The notes: generated by a model from the sequence alone, not told the origin. 33,049 nucleotides of DNA from Bacteriovoracaceae bacterium UBA6261 (GCA_002440825.1 DJVH01000120.1:1-33049), one strand, 5' to 3'. Shown: positions 24,471 to 32,558, numbered from the stretch's first letter. Translations and numbers: made by a program.

Positions 24471-25318
24471 TATTCGCCTCTCACCATAACGATATAGTCT
24501 GCATAAAGACCGAATGTCTGATCGCCTGTTTCAAACGCGGCGATTTCTTCTTCAGATAAACTGTCGAGGTTGATGATCTTCACGCTGGCCAGTTTTGCGG
24601 AATCCAGCTTTTTGATTTTCTCAACAGTGCCGTCAAAAAAATCTGTGTGAAAACTTCCGGCCACGAGAAAATTGAGATCAGCTTTTCTTTTCACGGCCGT
24701 GTCTGACATGACCGAGTCAACCAGGCATTGGGCCACATAATAAGATTGTATTTTTTCAGCAGGAACGTGACCGCCCATTGAGTCTACAAAACGATCGTAA
24801 TAATTTTTCCCGCTGAGATAATGAGTTGCCGGAACTAATTTAGGATCGATGGATTGAATGCCTTCTTTAATGACTTTTTGCTTTTGTTCACGCGGAAGAT
24901 TCAGAGCAATCAATCCGGCCTTCACGTCACGGGTCGCGCTGATGACTGAAGCATAAGGAGCATTCTGGTCACCGAGAGTTTTTAGAATAAATTCTTCTGA
25001 AGTAAGAGTTCCGGCAACGACTTCGCCAAAGAGTTTATCAACAACAGGCTGATCAGTGACGTTTAAGAATTCCCACATCACATTTTTTGAAGCTCCGGGA
25101 ACAAGCGCGCTCACATCCTGAATGATCTGTCCTTCAGCTTCCTGAATCGCCAAATCGTAGTGGAATTCACCCAGTACGATGTACTTCGAATCAGCAATCG
25201 CTTTTAAAAAGGAATCGTAAGGTCGTTCCGCTTTTTTGGTCGTGTCGTAGACGCCGACAACTTTTGCAGAAAGGTTCAGACTGGCAAAGAGTGAAAGAAC
25301 AATCAGAAATGTTTTCAT
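24470..25318 (-). CDS. ChaN-like exported protein (possible haem/iron-binding)
   Basis: A 282-residue protein. ATG 25318 is chosen because it yields a clean signal peptide (MKTFLIVLSLFASLNLSA); the frame extends to 25360 into the preceding gene. The mature part resembles the ChaN/DUF399 family: IVLGEFHYDLAIQEAEGQII near the start, the central APYASVISATRDVKAGLIALNLPRE, and the terminal LNFLVAGSFHTDFFDGTVEKI. ChaN proteins are linked to haem or iron uptake in other bacteria. Predicted periplasmic. It is followed with TAATG overlap by the M1-like gene and preceded by a beta-barrel candidate 10 nt upstream, so an import or digestion operon is likely. Family call moderate. Confidence 0.74.
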   Translation of the reverse strand: MKTFLIVLSLFASLNLSAKVVGVYDTTKKAERPYDSFLKAIADSKYIVLGEFHYDLAIQEAEGQIIQDVSALVPGASKNVMWEFLNVTDQPVVDKLFGEVVAGTLTSEEFILKTLGDQNAPYASVISATRDVKAGLIALNLPREQKQKVIKEGIQSIDPKLVPATHYLSGKNYYDRFVDSMGGHVPAEKIQSYYVAQCLVDSVMSDTAVKRKADLNFLVAGSFHTDFFDGTVEKIKKLDSAKLASVKIINLDSLSEEEIAAFETGDQTFGLYADYIVMVRGE

Positions 25319-25328
25319 AAATTTCATC

Positions 25329-26207
25329 TCACAGGATTGATAAATATAAAGCGGCCCCAATTAAAAATTCATCTTTCATCACACGGCCGACAGGTCTTGA
25401 ATCAAAACTGTTGTTCAGCTTTGTTTCGAAATAGCCTTCAACCATGGCCTTGCGGCCGAGGAAATAAAGCAGTCCAGGATGCACTACGGTTTCTTCGTAA
25501 TGCTTGCTCATCATGCCGCCTTTTTCCCATGAATAATGTTTACCACCATAAATTTTATGACGGTACTTTAATTCTGCATTAAGGAGAAATTGATGGCCGA
25601 ACATCTTGTAGCCGGAAAAGTACAGGCGGTCTTCGTGGGCTATTGTTCCCACTTTTTTGTTGTTGCGATGAAAGAAATGGTGACGGGCCTTGAATTCCAC
25701 GCCGTAGCCGTCATACAGATGCTTTTTTAAAATAAGCTGAGGAATGGTTTCACTGTTAAAACCCCAATAGCGACGGGTTTCAGCGTCAACAACATAGCCT
25801 TGCTTGATTTCAAAATCGGCATTCAGCCAATGCTCGTCTTCATTCAGAAAAGACTTTCTTCTATACATGAATTCAGCAAACTCGAGATAGTTGCGGTCGT
25901 ATTTGTTGTTTTTGTAATCTTCGGCCACAAAGGAATTAAACAAACGGAATTGATCATTGGGAGTCAGGGAATAGAGAAAAGAGTTCTTTAGCGACGTATA
26001 CTGCCCGGAAACATTGTGAGTCTCGTCATCTTTAATCTGTTCACTGGCCAGAACCATTTCCCATTCAAAATCCCTGGGACCGTGGCCCGAATGAGAATGC
26101 GCGGCCGGTAGGGTTGTGACGGTGGTCGCCTCACCTGTGTCCTCTGCTTTTAAGACGGGACAAATCAGACAAAAAATCGATACAATCGAAAGATATTTTC
26201 TTAACAT
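25329..26207 (-). CDS. Outer-membrane beta-barrel-like protein
   Basis: A 292-residue exported protein. ATG 26207 (MLRKYLSIVSIFCLICPVLKA) is taken as start; a TTG eight codons upstream lies within a 20-bp palindrome and is not favoured. A His-rich stretch near the mature N-terminus (AAHSHSGHGPRD) could bind metal. The rest alternates hydrophobic and polar residues with many Tyr/Phe (for example RYWGFNSETIPQLILKKHLYDGYGVEFKARHHFF) and ends in a barrel-like terminal strand (EFLIGAALYLSIL). I infer an outer-membrane barrel, possibly a porin or receptor for the ChaN/peptidase operon it heads. No family assigned. Confidence 0.65.
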   Translation of the reverse strand: MLRKYLSIVSIFCLICPVLKAEDTGEATTVTTLPAAHSHSGHGPRDFEWEMVLASEQIKDDETHNVSGQYTSLKNSFLYSLTPNDQFRLFNSFVAEDYKNNKYDRNYLEFAEFMYRRKSFLNEDEHWLNADFEIKQGYVVDAETRRYWGFNSETIPQLILKKHLYDGYGVEFKARHHFFHRNNKKVGTIAHEDRLYFSGYKMFGHQFLLNAELKYRHKIYGGKHYSWEKGGMMSKHYEETVVHPGLLYFLGRKAMVEGYFETKLNNSFDSRPVGRVMKDEFLIGAALYLSIL

Positions 26208-26215
26208 AGTTTGCT

Positions 26216-26235
26216 CTGTTTGATATATCAAACAG
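26216..26235. promoter_or_regulatory. 20-bp perfect palindrome, candidate operator
   Basis: CTGTTTGATATATCAAACAG is perfectly self-complementary and lies between two divergent genes, 9 bp from the barrel-protein ATG (26207) and 28 bp from the membrane-protein ATG (26263). Its size and place fit a dimeric repressor site controlling both. It is not an FNR box, since the TTGAT and ATCAA halves are 2 and not 4 nt apart. Confidence 0.65.
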
Positions 26236-26262
26236 TGTTATAAAAGTTTCTTCGGAAGAGCA

Positions 26263-27087
26263 ATGAAAAATAATTTTAAAGTGACGATTCCCCTGGCGAT
26301 CCTTTTAACCATGATTGCCATCATCTACCAGCGAACAACGGGGCCCACCTATCCTAAAAAGTTTACAGTTCAAATTGACAGGAATAATGAGTACAAGATC
26401 AAGCTTCCCCGCTCTCACGGAGGAACAACGGATGCACCGATTGAAATTCCCAAGTCCAGTGACACAATGACCGGAACAGTGACCTTCAAGCGCTATCCGA
26501 CAGATGATCCGTGGAAAACAGAAGCCCTCAAAAGTGAAAATGGTGTGTTGAAATTTGGTCTGCCGAATCAACCGCCGGCGGGAAAAATCACTTACTACAT
26601 CAACTTGACGGACAAAGGTGTGTCTCAGCAACTGGCAAGCGAAAAGGAACCGGTCTATATCCGCTTTAAAGGCGATGTTCCGGTGTACATTCTCGCGCCA
26701 CACATTTTCTTTATGTTTCTTTCAATGCTTTTTTCAGCGCTCGCTTTATTTGAAGCGCTCTTCAATACAGACACGTTTGTGAAAATCGGACGCATCACCG
26801 CCGGCTGTCTCGCCTTTGGAGGTTTGTTTTTAGGACCTCTCGTCCAACATTATGCTTTCGGCGTTTACTGGGCAGGCTTTCCGTTTGATTACGATCTCAC
26901 CGACAATAAACTTCTTATCGGTGTAATTGGATGGTTGATTGGTGTCATCTTCACTTTAAAGAAGAAAAGAAGATGGCCGGTTGTTCTCGCCGCCGTCATT
27001 TTAATTGGCGTCTACAGTATTCCTCACTCTATGAGAGGAAGCGAGTACAACTACACTAAAGGCCAGGTCACTATCCGCAAGAACTAA
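26263..27087 (+). CDS. Inner-membrane protein of unknown function
   Basis: A 274-residue protein. One N-terminal membrane segment (about 7-23) is followed by a periplasmic beta-rich domain (about 30-145, with TMTGTVTFKRYPTDDPW and YYINLTDKGVSQQ). Four further hydrophobic segments occur at about 147-168, 175-195, 220-235 and 244-260. Conserved-looking features include APHIFFMFLSMLFSALALFEALF and YWAGFPFDYDLTDNKLLIG, with several aromatic and acidic residues near the membrane. No family recognised. GGAAG precedes the ATG. It is divergent from the barrel-protein operon across the 20-bp palindrome and convergent with the MltD-like gene, 2 bp apart. Confidence 0.78.
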   Translation: MKNNFKVTIPLAILLTMIAIIYQRTTGPTYPKKFTVQIDRNNEYKIKLPRSHGGTTDAPIEIPKSSDTMTGTVTFKRYPTDDPWKTEALKSENGVLKFGLPNQPPAGKITYYINLTDKGVSQQLASEKEPVYIRFKGDVPVYILAPHIFFMFLSMLFSALALFEALFNTDTFVKIGRITAGCLAFGGLFLGPLVQHYAFGVYWAGFPFDYDLTDNKLLIGVIGWLIGVIFTLKKKRRWPVVLAAVILIGVYSIPHSMRGSEYNYTKGQVTIRKN

Positions 27088-27089
27088 AC

Positions 27090-28601
27090 TTAGCGGATAA
27101 CTAATTTCCTGCCGACCAGCAATTTCCCGCGAGGCTTCAAAAAGCTGTTAACAGCATAGAGTCGCTTTAGACTGATTTTATATTTTTTGGCCAGGCTGAG
27201 CAGGGAGTCGCCTCTCTTGACGATATGAAATTTGCGCTGAAAACGCTTACGCTTTTCTTTGGTGAAAAGATCCGTGTAAAACATATTGGTCTTTGTCACT
27301 TTATGCTCGGAACGAAAAGGCAATAAAACAAAATCCCCTTTTTTGAAAACGTGATTGACTGGCACATGATTTAAACTTGAAATAACGATCGGAGAACGAA
27401 TTTTAAATTTCTTCGCCACATCGGACAATTTTGTTTTCGTGACCGATACATCATATTTTTGAAAATCATTCGCCAACAAATCCTCATTCACACAGCAAGC
27501 TTTAAAAAGTTCACCGGTTTTAGGAGGCAATCTTAATTTGTAAGTTTTTTCATCCAGCGGAGTGAACCATCTCAATAGTTCAGGATTTAATTTTCGGATT
27601 TCTTCAAGATCAAGATTTAATTTTGCAGCTATTTTTATGATGTCAGTGCCGGCAGGGACAGTAATCTCATCAAAGTCCAACGGCGTTTTAAAATCGATAT
27701 CGTTAAATCCAAAGGTTTTTAAATTTTTACTGATAATTGCCAGCGCCATAATTTTAGGAACGTAATTCTTAGTCTCGCTTTTAAGATAACTTCCTCTGGA
27801 AAGTTTCCAGAAATCGGTCGAGTTATATTTTTTGATGGCCCTGCCTAATTTTCCTTCCCCTGCATTGTAAGCGGCCATGGCAATTTTCCATGAGCCAAAA
27901 TCATTATATAATTTGGACAGATAGTTGGCGGCGGCAACGGTTGATTTAATAGGATCCTTCCGCTCGTCGACATACCAATTTTGTTTCAACTGATACATTC
28001 TTCCAGTCGAAGGCATGAATTGCCACGGCCCTACGGCCGCAACGATTGATCGAGCTCGAGTGTTAAAACCACTTTCGGCCATAGCAAGAAATATGAGATC
28101 GCGCGGAAGTCCTTTTTCTTCAAGAAGAGAACCAATGAAAGGAGCATACCGACCAGCACGTTCAATGTGGAGTTCAAAAAAATTTCGGCCTTTATTGCAA
28201 TAATAATGGATCCATTTTTTGACACGTTTATTATAGACCACCGGAATATCGAAAAAATGATTCTGTAATTTCAACTCCTCAGCGCCTTGGAGAATATACA
28301 CTTTTCCTTTTTTCAATTTATAGTGTTCAGGCCTGGCAATTCCATCGAGCAGATATTTGTCTTCTTCATCCTGATCCTGGTTTTGCTCGTCATCCAGGGT
28401 GATCTCCTGATCATTTTGAATTTCTTCCTCAACTTGCTTTTCTAATCTTTTCTCCATTTTAAATTCTTCGTTATCAGCAGAATCGTAACTGTCATCGAAA
28501 TAGAGAGTTTCTTTTTCGGCCAATGGCGGTGGCTCTTCCTGTGCCCAGGTCAGAGAATTTGAAACCAAGAGCAAAATGGCCAGGCTAAATTTGAGTTTCA
28601 T
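27090..28601 (-). CDS. mltD: MltD-like lytic murein transglycosylase with LysM domains
   Basis: A 503-residue exported enzyme. ATG 28601 is chosen: AAAGG lies 7 nt upstream and the signal peptide MKLKFSLAILLLVSNSLTWA follows. After an acidic, low-complexity linker (about 40-85) comes the Slt-type lysozyme-like domain: LIFLAMAESGF with catalytic E176, VGPWQFMPSTGR, and KIAMAAYNAGEGKL. A LysM-like repeat (about 310-360) and a clear C-terminal LysM (FHIVKRGDSLLSLAKKYKISLKRLYAVN) bind peptidoglycan. It cleaves murein between MurNAc and GlcNAc in the periplasm. No lipobox is seen, unlike E. coli MltD. It overlaps the RodZ-like gene by 17 nt. Shared expression with a cell-shape factor fits wall remodelling. 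Confidence 0.9.
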   Translation of the reverse strand: MKLKFSLAILLLVSNSLTWAQEEPPPLAEKETLYFDDSYDSADNEEFKMEKRLEKQVEEEIQNDQEITLDDEQNQDQDEEDKYLLDGIARPEHYKLKKGKVYILQGAEELKLQNHFFDIPVVYNKRVKKWIHYYCNKGRNFFELHIERAGRYAPFIGSLLEEKGLPRDLIFLAMAESGFNTRARSIVAAVGPWQFMPSTGRMYQLKQNWYVDERKDPIKSTVAAANYLSKLYNDFGSWKIAMAAYNAGEGKLGRAIKKYNSTDFWKLSRGSYLKSETKNYVPKIMALAIISKNLKTFGFNDIDFKTPLDFDEITVPAGTDIIKIAAKLNLDLEEIRKLNPELLRWFTPLDEKTYKLRLPPKTGELFKACCVNEDLLANDFQKYDVSVTKTKLSDVAKKFKIRSPIVISSLNHVPVNHVFKKGDFVLLPFRSEHKVTKTNMFYTDLFTKEKRKRFQRKFHIVKRGDSLLSLAKKYKISLKRLYAVNSFLKPRGKLLVGRKLVIR

Positions 28602-29421
28602 TGGAATACCTTTGTTGATTTTCCTCATGCATTCTCTTAGTTATGACAGCGCCACTCTGATCATCAAATACAAAAAATGGAGGTTTATAGATAGAGCTCA
28701 GGTGCTCGGGAAAAACTAAGTTTTTTTCAATGGCAACAATCTGGCCACTCTTTGTTAACTCCACGGCCTGGGGATTTCCAAGAGTGATTCTGATTTTTTC
28801 GCCTTTAAGAACCAGGGATTGGCCTTTCTTCAAAGTGTACCTTACGATTTTTTGTTGATCGATTTTATAGGCAAGCCATGAGTCTCCCTTGATGGCCTTC
28901 AGCTCAAGGTCGACTAATTCAATGTGTTTCTCCTTTTCACTAATCAAATTCTCAACTTTGACTTTAGGAGCCACTTTGACAGCAGGAGGAACTTTCGTGG
29001 TGACTCTTTCTTCCTGCTTGCTTCTGGTCAATGAATACACTGTCACGACAAAAACCAGCACTACCATGACCACGGCTTTGTACCAGGGCCAATAAGATTT
29101 AAGGGAAATTGAAAATGATATATCTTCTTTATGTTTTGGAACTGGCTGAAGAGCTTCTTCGTTAAAGTGATGCTGATCCAAAATATCAATGGCCAGGGCA
29201 AGATCAAATTCTAAAACTCTGCTGAGTGTTTTTAAAAAACCAATAATATAAACTTTGCTCGGAAGCGCTTTGAAATTGTTCTGTTCAAGATGATTTAGTT
29301 GCTTCACCCTGATTTTAGTTATGGAAGATAAATCCTGGATGGAAAGGTTTTTCCGTTCCCGATGAAAAAGGATGAATTCACCGATACTTTTAATTTCAAC
29401 TGATAAATCGTTTTTAACCAT
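28585..29421 (-). CDS. RodZ-like helix-turn-helix membrane protein
   Basis: A 278-residue protein. ATG 29421 is chosen because AAAAGG lies 5 nt upstream; the longer frame to 29460 lies inside the preceding gene. Residues 8-75 form an Xre/RodZ-type helix-turn-helix (SIGEFILFHRERKNLSIQDLSSITKIRVKQL). A single membrane segment follows (about 117-135, KAVVMVVLVFVVTVYSL). The C-terminal periplasmic domain (ALKAIKGDSWLAYKIDQQKIVRYTLKKGQSLVLKGEKIRITLGN) matches the DUF4115 domain of RodZ. RodZ links the MreB cytoskeleton to the wall machinery. Overlap with the MltD-like gene supports a wall-related role. A paralogue with another function cannot be excluded. Confidence 0.86.
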   Translation of the reverse strand: MVKNDLSVEIKSIGEFILFHRERKNLSIQDLSSITKIRVKQLNHLEQNNFKALPSKVYIIGFLKTLSRVLEFDLALAIDILDQHHFNEEALQPVPKHKEDISFSISLKSYWPWYKAVVMVVLVFVVTVYSLTRSKQEERVTTKVPPAVKVAPKVKVENLISEKEKHIELVDLELKAIKGDSWLAYKIDQQKIVRYTLKKGQSLVLKGEKIRITLGNPQAVELTKSGQIVAIEKNLVFPEHLSSIYKPPFFVFDDQSGAVITKRMHEENQQRYSNETQI

Positions 29422-29776
29422 TGTTACCTTTTTGATTAATGATGGTTTCGGTTGCCTCACTTTTCTGCCGAAGTTTTTTTATAATTAATATGGCCATCCA
29501 GGAACCAGCGATAAAAAGAACAAATCTCACCAGTTCTGTTAATTGAAAAGTATCATATTTTACAAATTGAAAATCCCAAAACATAGCCTTGAGAATAAAA
29601 AAGGCACTCACGATAATGGAATATCTGGCAGTGCTAAAATAACCAACCAGAAGAATCGCACATAAATAGAGGGAATAAAAAATTTCACCTGAAAAAGAAT
29701 CAAGATATTCTTGAACCACAAAAAGTGCACATAAAAAGAAAAGGGAAAATGTGAATGCGATAAAATTTTTTATCAA
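29414..29776 (-). CDS. Small four-helix membrane protein, DUF4118/KdpD-like
   Basis: A 120-residue protein with four membrane segments (about 4-22, 33-48, 52-70, 82-100) and a charged cytosolic tail (KKLRQKSEATETIINQKGNNG). The pattern, with FYSLYLCAILLVGYFSTARYSIIVSAFFILKAMFWDFQFV, resembles the four-helix membrane module of KdpD and related kinases (DUF4118), here without a kinase. The start is TTG at 29776, supported by AAGGA 6 nt upstream. The stop overlaps the RodZ-like start by 8 nt, so the two are coupled. A small orphan sensor or scaffold for RodZ is an inference; family call is tentative. Confidence 0.6.
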   Translation of the reverse strand: MIKNFIAFTFSLFFLCALFVVQEYLDSFSGEIFYSLYLCAILLVGYFSTARYSIIVSAFFILKAMFWDFQFVKYDTFQLTELVRFVLFIAGSWMAILIIKKLRQKSEATETIINQKGNNG

Positions 29777-29808
29777 ATCTTTTCCTTGCTATGACTTAAA
29801 AGAGTTAA

Positions 29809-29839
29809 GAGGAGATCAACACATGAAATTGATCTCCTC
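29809..29839 (-). terminator. 11-bp perfect hairpin, likely terminator of the TSUP-DUF1634 operon
   Basis: GAGGAGATCAA (29809-29819) pairs with TTGATCTCCTC (29829-29839) around a 9-nt loop. In the minus direction it follows the DUF1634 stop by about 65 nt and is followed by TTAACTCTTTT, a weak T-run. A second, shorter hairpin lies at 29850-29882 (GGAGAG/CTCTCC). The pair may instead form a leader for the four-helix protein gene. Confidence 0.6.
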
Positions 29840-29904
29840 CAACACTTAAGGAGAGACCCACTGAAAAGCGCAATCGCTCTCCAGGTAGCAAAATAATTTT
29901 AAAC

Positions 29905-30183
29905 TCACAGCTGCTTACCCATGAGCAAACTAGTTATCAATATGATTAAGACATAGGCCGATAATCCTACATAGATATAATCGCCTTGTTTAAAAAACAG
30001 CAGTAGGGCCGCTAACACCCGGCCGATAGGAAGAAAAATGAGCATCAATAAACCGGCCATAATAATTTTATCGGCCCCTGTTGCCCACCCGATAAGAATG
30101 ACAATCGCACAGAGAAAAATTCCCCAACGTAAAATTTGGGCAATCAGAAGTTCGGTTTTTTCCAACTCACTATTCTCTTTCAT
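29905..30183 (-). CDS. DUF1634 membrane protein
   Basis: A 92-residue protein with three membrane segments (about 15-33, 36-63, 70-87) and an acidic N-terminus. The pattern LLIAQILRWGIFLCAIVILIGWATG and KGDYIYVGLSAYVLI-like end (here KQGDYIYVGLSAYVL) fits DUF1634, a family usually encoded next to TSUP/TauE transporters. The ATG starts 1 nt after the stop of the TSUP gene, so translation is coupled. It probably assists the transporter as a small subunit; its role is not known. Confidence 0.84.
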   Translation of the reverse strand: MKENSELEKTELLIAQILRWGIFLCAIVILIGWATGADKIIMAGLLMLIFLPIGRVLAALLLFFKQGDYIYVGLSAYVLIILITSLLMGKQL

Positions 30184-30184
30184 A

Positions 30185-31021
30185 TCAGACCGACAATCCT
30201 TTCAATCCCATTTGCACAGAAATGAGTACGAGGACCACAATAAAGATTTTTCTGATGAGAGCACCTTGCATTTTATGCATTAAATGGGCCCCCATAAAAG
30301 AACCGCCCAAGACTCCGATGGCCACGGGAGCTGCTATGGCAGGCTTGATATCACCTTTCATATAATAAGCTCCGGCACTGGCGGCAGCTGTCACCCCGAT
30401 CATAAAATTACTCGTAGCGGATGAAACTTTAATGGGTAATTTCATGGCCGAGTCCATTGCGAGAACTTTGAGCATTCCGCTTCCAATTCCAAGAAGCGCA
30501 GAAAGAATTCCAGCGACAAACATATAGAAAAATCCAAGCGGAACATTTTCAACTAAATACTCAACCGGGCGACCAAGATGATAGTCAGGATAGTGTGAAT
30601 GCAATTTCAGAAAATGCGCCCATTTGTGGCCTTTTCCAACAACGACAGCTTCTCCTTTTTTAGACTCTTGCCCACGCTTCCACATCATGTATGCTGAATG
30701 AAGTAAAACCACTGCAAAAATAAAATAAAGAATGCGCGAATGGACAAAAGAAGAAATGATTGCGCCGACAATGGCCCCAGTGGTAGTTGCAACTTCCAAA
30801 AAAATGGCCAGTCGGACATTCGTCATGTGGTCGCGAACGTATCGAGCCGCTGCCCCTGATGAAGTCGCAATAACTGAAACGATACTTGCTCCAATCGCAT
30901 AGCGAATTTCAACGCCAAGAAAGATCGTGAGAAATGGGATGACGATGATTCCACCACCCAATCCAAGAATGGATCCTAGTACTCCTGCAAAAAATGATAT
31001 CAAGACTATTAGTAGACTCAT
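30185..31021 (-). CDS. TSUP (TauE/SafE) family anion exporter
   Basis: A 278-residue inner-membrane protein with about eight segments in two halves, each opening with the repeat typical of the family: FFAGVLGSILGLGGGIIVIPFL at the N-terminus and FVAGILSALLGIGSGMLKV in the middle. TSUP proteins move sulfite, sulfoacetate or related sulfur anions out of the cell. The cytosolic loop between halves is longer and basic (KRGQESKKGEAVVVGKGHKWAH). DUF1634 follows 1 nt after the stop. The gene is divergent from a LysR-type regulator, a common arrangement for regulator and target. The substrate is not shown by sequence. Confidence 0.92.
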   Translation of the reverse strand: MSLLIVLISFFAGVLGSILGLGGGIIVIPFLTIFLGVEIRYAIGASIVSVIATSSGAAARYVRDHMTNVRLAIFLEVATTTGAIVGAIISSFVHSRILYFIFAVVLLHSAYMMWKRGQESKKGEAVVVGKGHKWAHFLKLHSHYPDYHLGRPVEYLVENVPLGFFYMFVAGILSALLGIGSGMLKVLAMDSAMKLPIKVSSATSNFMIGVTAAASAGAYYMKGDIKPAIAAPVAIGVLGGSFMGAHLMHKMQGALIRKIFIVVLVLISVQMGLKGLSV

Positions 31022-31141
31022 GACAATAAGCTTACTCTGAGTCTGAATAATAAAATATTATATTATATATATTGCTGTTATTTATATTCTAAATATGAAG
31101 TTTTGTTGTTATATAATATTAGCATAACCCGGGGCTTAAGA
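31022..31141. promoter_or_regulatory. AT-rich divergent promoter region between TSUP and LysR genes
   Basis: 120 bp of very AT-rich DNA with many TATAAT-like words, including TATAAT at 31112-31117, a good -10 for the regulator gene. No clear -35 stands at the usual distance. LysR regulators typically bind such shared regions; I see no single outstanding T-N11-A dyad. Confidence 0.45.
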
Positions 31142-32056
31142 ATGTTTAATTATAATCACCTTTACTATTTTTTCATCTGTGCTCAGTTTAAAAGTGTCAG
31201 TAAGGCCGCCTCATTTCTCAAAACTTCGCAGCCTTCATTGAGCATTCAAATCAAAACATTGGAAGAAAATCTGGACATAAAGCTCTTTACCAGGACAGGA
31301 CGAAGTCTGGAGCTGACCAGCGGGGGAAAAGTTATCTTTTCATTTTGTGAAAAAATGTTTTCAGAAACTGAGAATCTTAAGAATTTTGTTAAAAATAAAA
31401 CCGCTTTTCCAAAAGAAGAAATATCTATCGGTGTTTCTGAGCAAATTGAAAGACCTTACACCGCCGACATTATCGGTGCTTTAATCAAACAGTACAAAAC
31501 CAAAGATGTGCCTAAAATCAGAATGCAGACTCTATTGTCGAGTGAAATGCTTTCTCTGTTGAAAATTTCTAAAATGGACATCGTTATCACGCATGAAAGA
31601 GTCAACATCAGGAATATCGAAACACATGCGCTGGAAATACCTGTCGCTCTTGTCGGTGTAAAAAAATACATCAAGGAAAATACCCAGAGCCGCCAGAAGA
31701 TCAAAACATTCCTTAATTCTTATGAAGGAGGTTTAATTCTTCCTATTGATACTTTCAAACTGAGAAATGAAATTGATTTGTTCTTTTCAAAATATGAAAC
31801 CACGCCTGAAATCATTTTTGAAAGTAGCAACCTGTCGGCCAGTATCAGAGCGATCAGCGACGGCCTCGGTATCGGCTTTCTGCCTTTAATTTATATTCAA
31901 AAGGAAATTGAAAGCGGGAAACTCTTTTATATGATGCCTGAAAGCGGAATCTGGACGCATTCGATTTACATCTATACGTCAAAGGACAGTCTGGAAAAGA
32001 AATCCATCCGGGAATTGATCCGCTTGTTTGAAAATTCTATCAATTTTAAACTTTAA
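31142..32056 (+). CDS. LysR-type transcriptional regulator, NhaR-like
   Basis: A 304-residue regulator. ATG 31142 is chosen as start because MFNYNHLYYFFICAQFKSV aligns with the N-terminus of NhaR-type LysR proteins; the frame extends 13 codons upstream without a ribosome site. Residues 1-60 hold the winged helix-turn-helix (SVSKAASFLKTSQPSLSIQIKTLEENLDIKLFTRTGR). The rest is the two-lobed effector domain (ISIGVSEQIERP, GGLILP, SISDGLGIGFLP-like SIRAISDGLGIGFLP). It is divergent from the TSUP exporter and probably controls it in response to a small ligand; NhaR itself responds to sodium. It is convergent with the DUF2231 gene, 4 bp apart, with no terminator between. Confidence 0.9.
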   Translation: MFNYNHLYYFFICAQFKSVSKAASFLKTSQPSLSIQIKTLEENLDIKLFTRTGRSLELTSGGKVIFSFCEKMFSETENLKNFVKNKTAFPKEEISIGVSEQIERPYTADIIGALIKQYKTKDVPKIRMQTLLSSEMLSLLKISKMDIVITHERVNIRNIETHALEIPVALVGVKKYIKENTQSRQKIKTFLNSYEGGLILPIDTFKLRNEIDLFFSKYETTPEIIFESSNLSASIRAISDGLGIGFLPLIYIQKEIESGKLFYMMPESGIWTHSIYIYTSKDSLEKKSIRELIRLFENSINFKL

Positions 32057-32060
32057 TTTT

Positions 32061-32558
32061 TCAAGGACAGTTTTTGGGGTGATTGAGAACGGCCGCCCCT
32101 TGTTCATAAACGAGCGCTGCTCCGGTATGCGCGGTTTTAAAAAGAAAAAAGCCAGTCGCAAAAAAGAGAATCAAAACCAGAAAAACATGAAGAATCCTGA
32201 TCGTTTTCAGGTTTGCATTTTTCCAATGGTCTTTTAGAAAGGTAAAAAGAATTTCCACAGCAAGAAGAAGAATTAAAACAAGAAGCAAGAGCTTGGAGAA
32301 ATCTTCATGCTGATCAATTTTTGACATTTGACAGATTTTATTTTTGACAATCTCTGCGGCGCTGTCACCCAGATAAAGAGACGCTCCGGTTAAAATCAGA
32401 GAAGTTATCAGACTTGCCTGATAAAAAAAGTTACCGATTTTTTTAACGATCTCATCTTTTACGAAAAGGGTTGCGATTTTAATCACAATAAAAAGAACAA
32501 TAAAGGCTATCGGGAAATGGACGCTTAAAGGATGAAATAGTTCTGTTCTCATAATCAT
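32061..32558 (-). CDS. DUF2231-type membrane protein
   Basis: A 165-residue inner-membrane protein with four membrane segments (about 15-32, 44-62, 88-108, 123-142). It opens with LFHPLSVHFPIAFIVLF and ends with TAHTGAALVYEQGAAV, both hallmarks of DUF2231, whose conserved His residues may bind haem or metal. AAAGG lies upstream of the ATG at 32558; an ATG two codons later is also possible. It follows the cation-efflux gene by 26 nt on the same strand and is probably co-transcribed. Function unknown. Confidence 0.82.
   Translation of the reverse strand: MIMRTELFHPLSVHFPIAFIVLFIVIKIATLFVKDEIVKKIGNFFYQASLITSLILTGASLYLGDSAAEIVKNKICQMSKIDQHEDFSKLLLLVLILLLAVEILFTFLKDHWKNANLKTIRILHVFLVLILFFATGFFLFKTAHTGAALVYEQGAAVLNHPKNCP

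Noticed and set aside
26219..26232. FNR/CRP-type box in the palindrome before the barrel-protein gene
   Set aside because: The half-sites TTGAT and ATCAA are 2 nt apart, while FNR needs 4, and the symmetry extends well beyond such a box.
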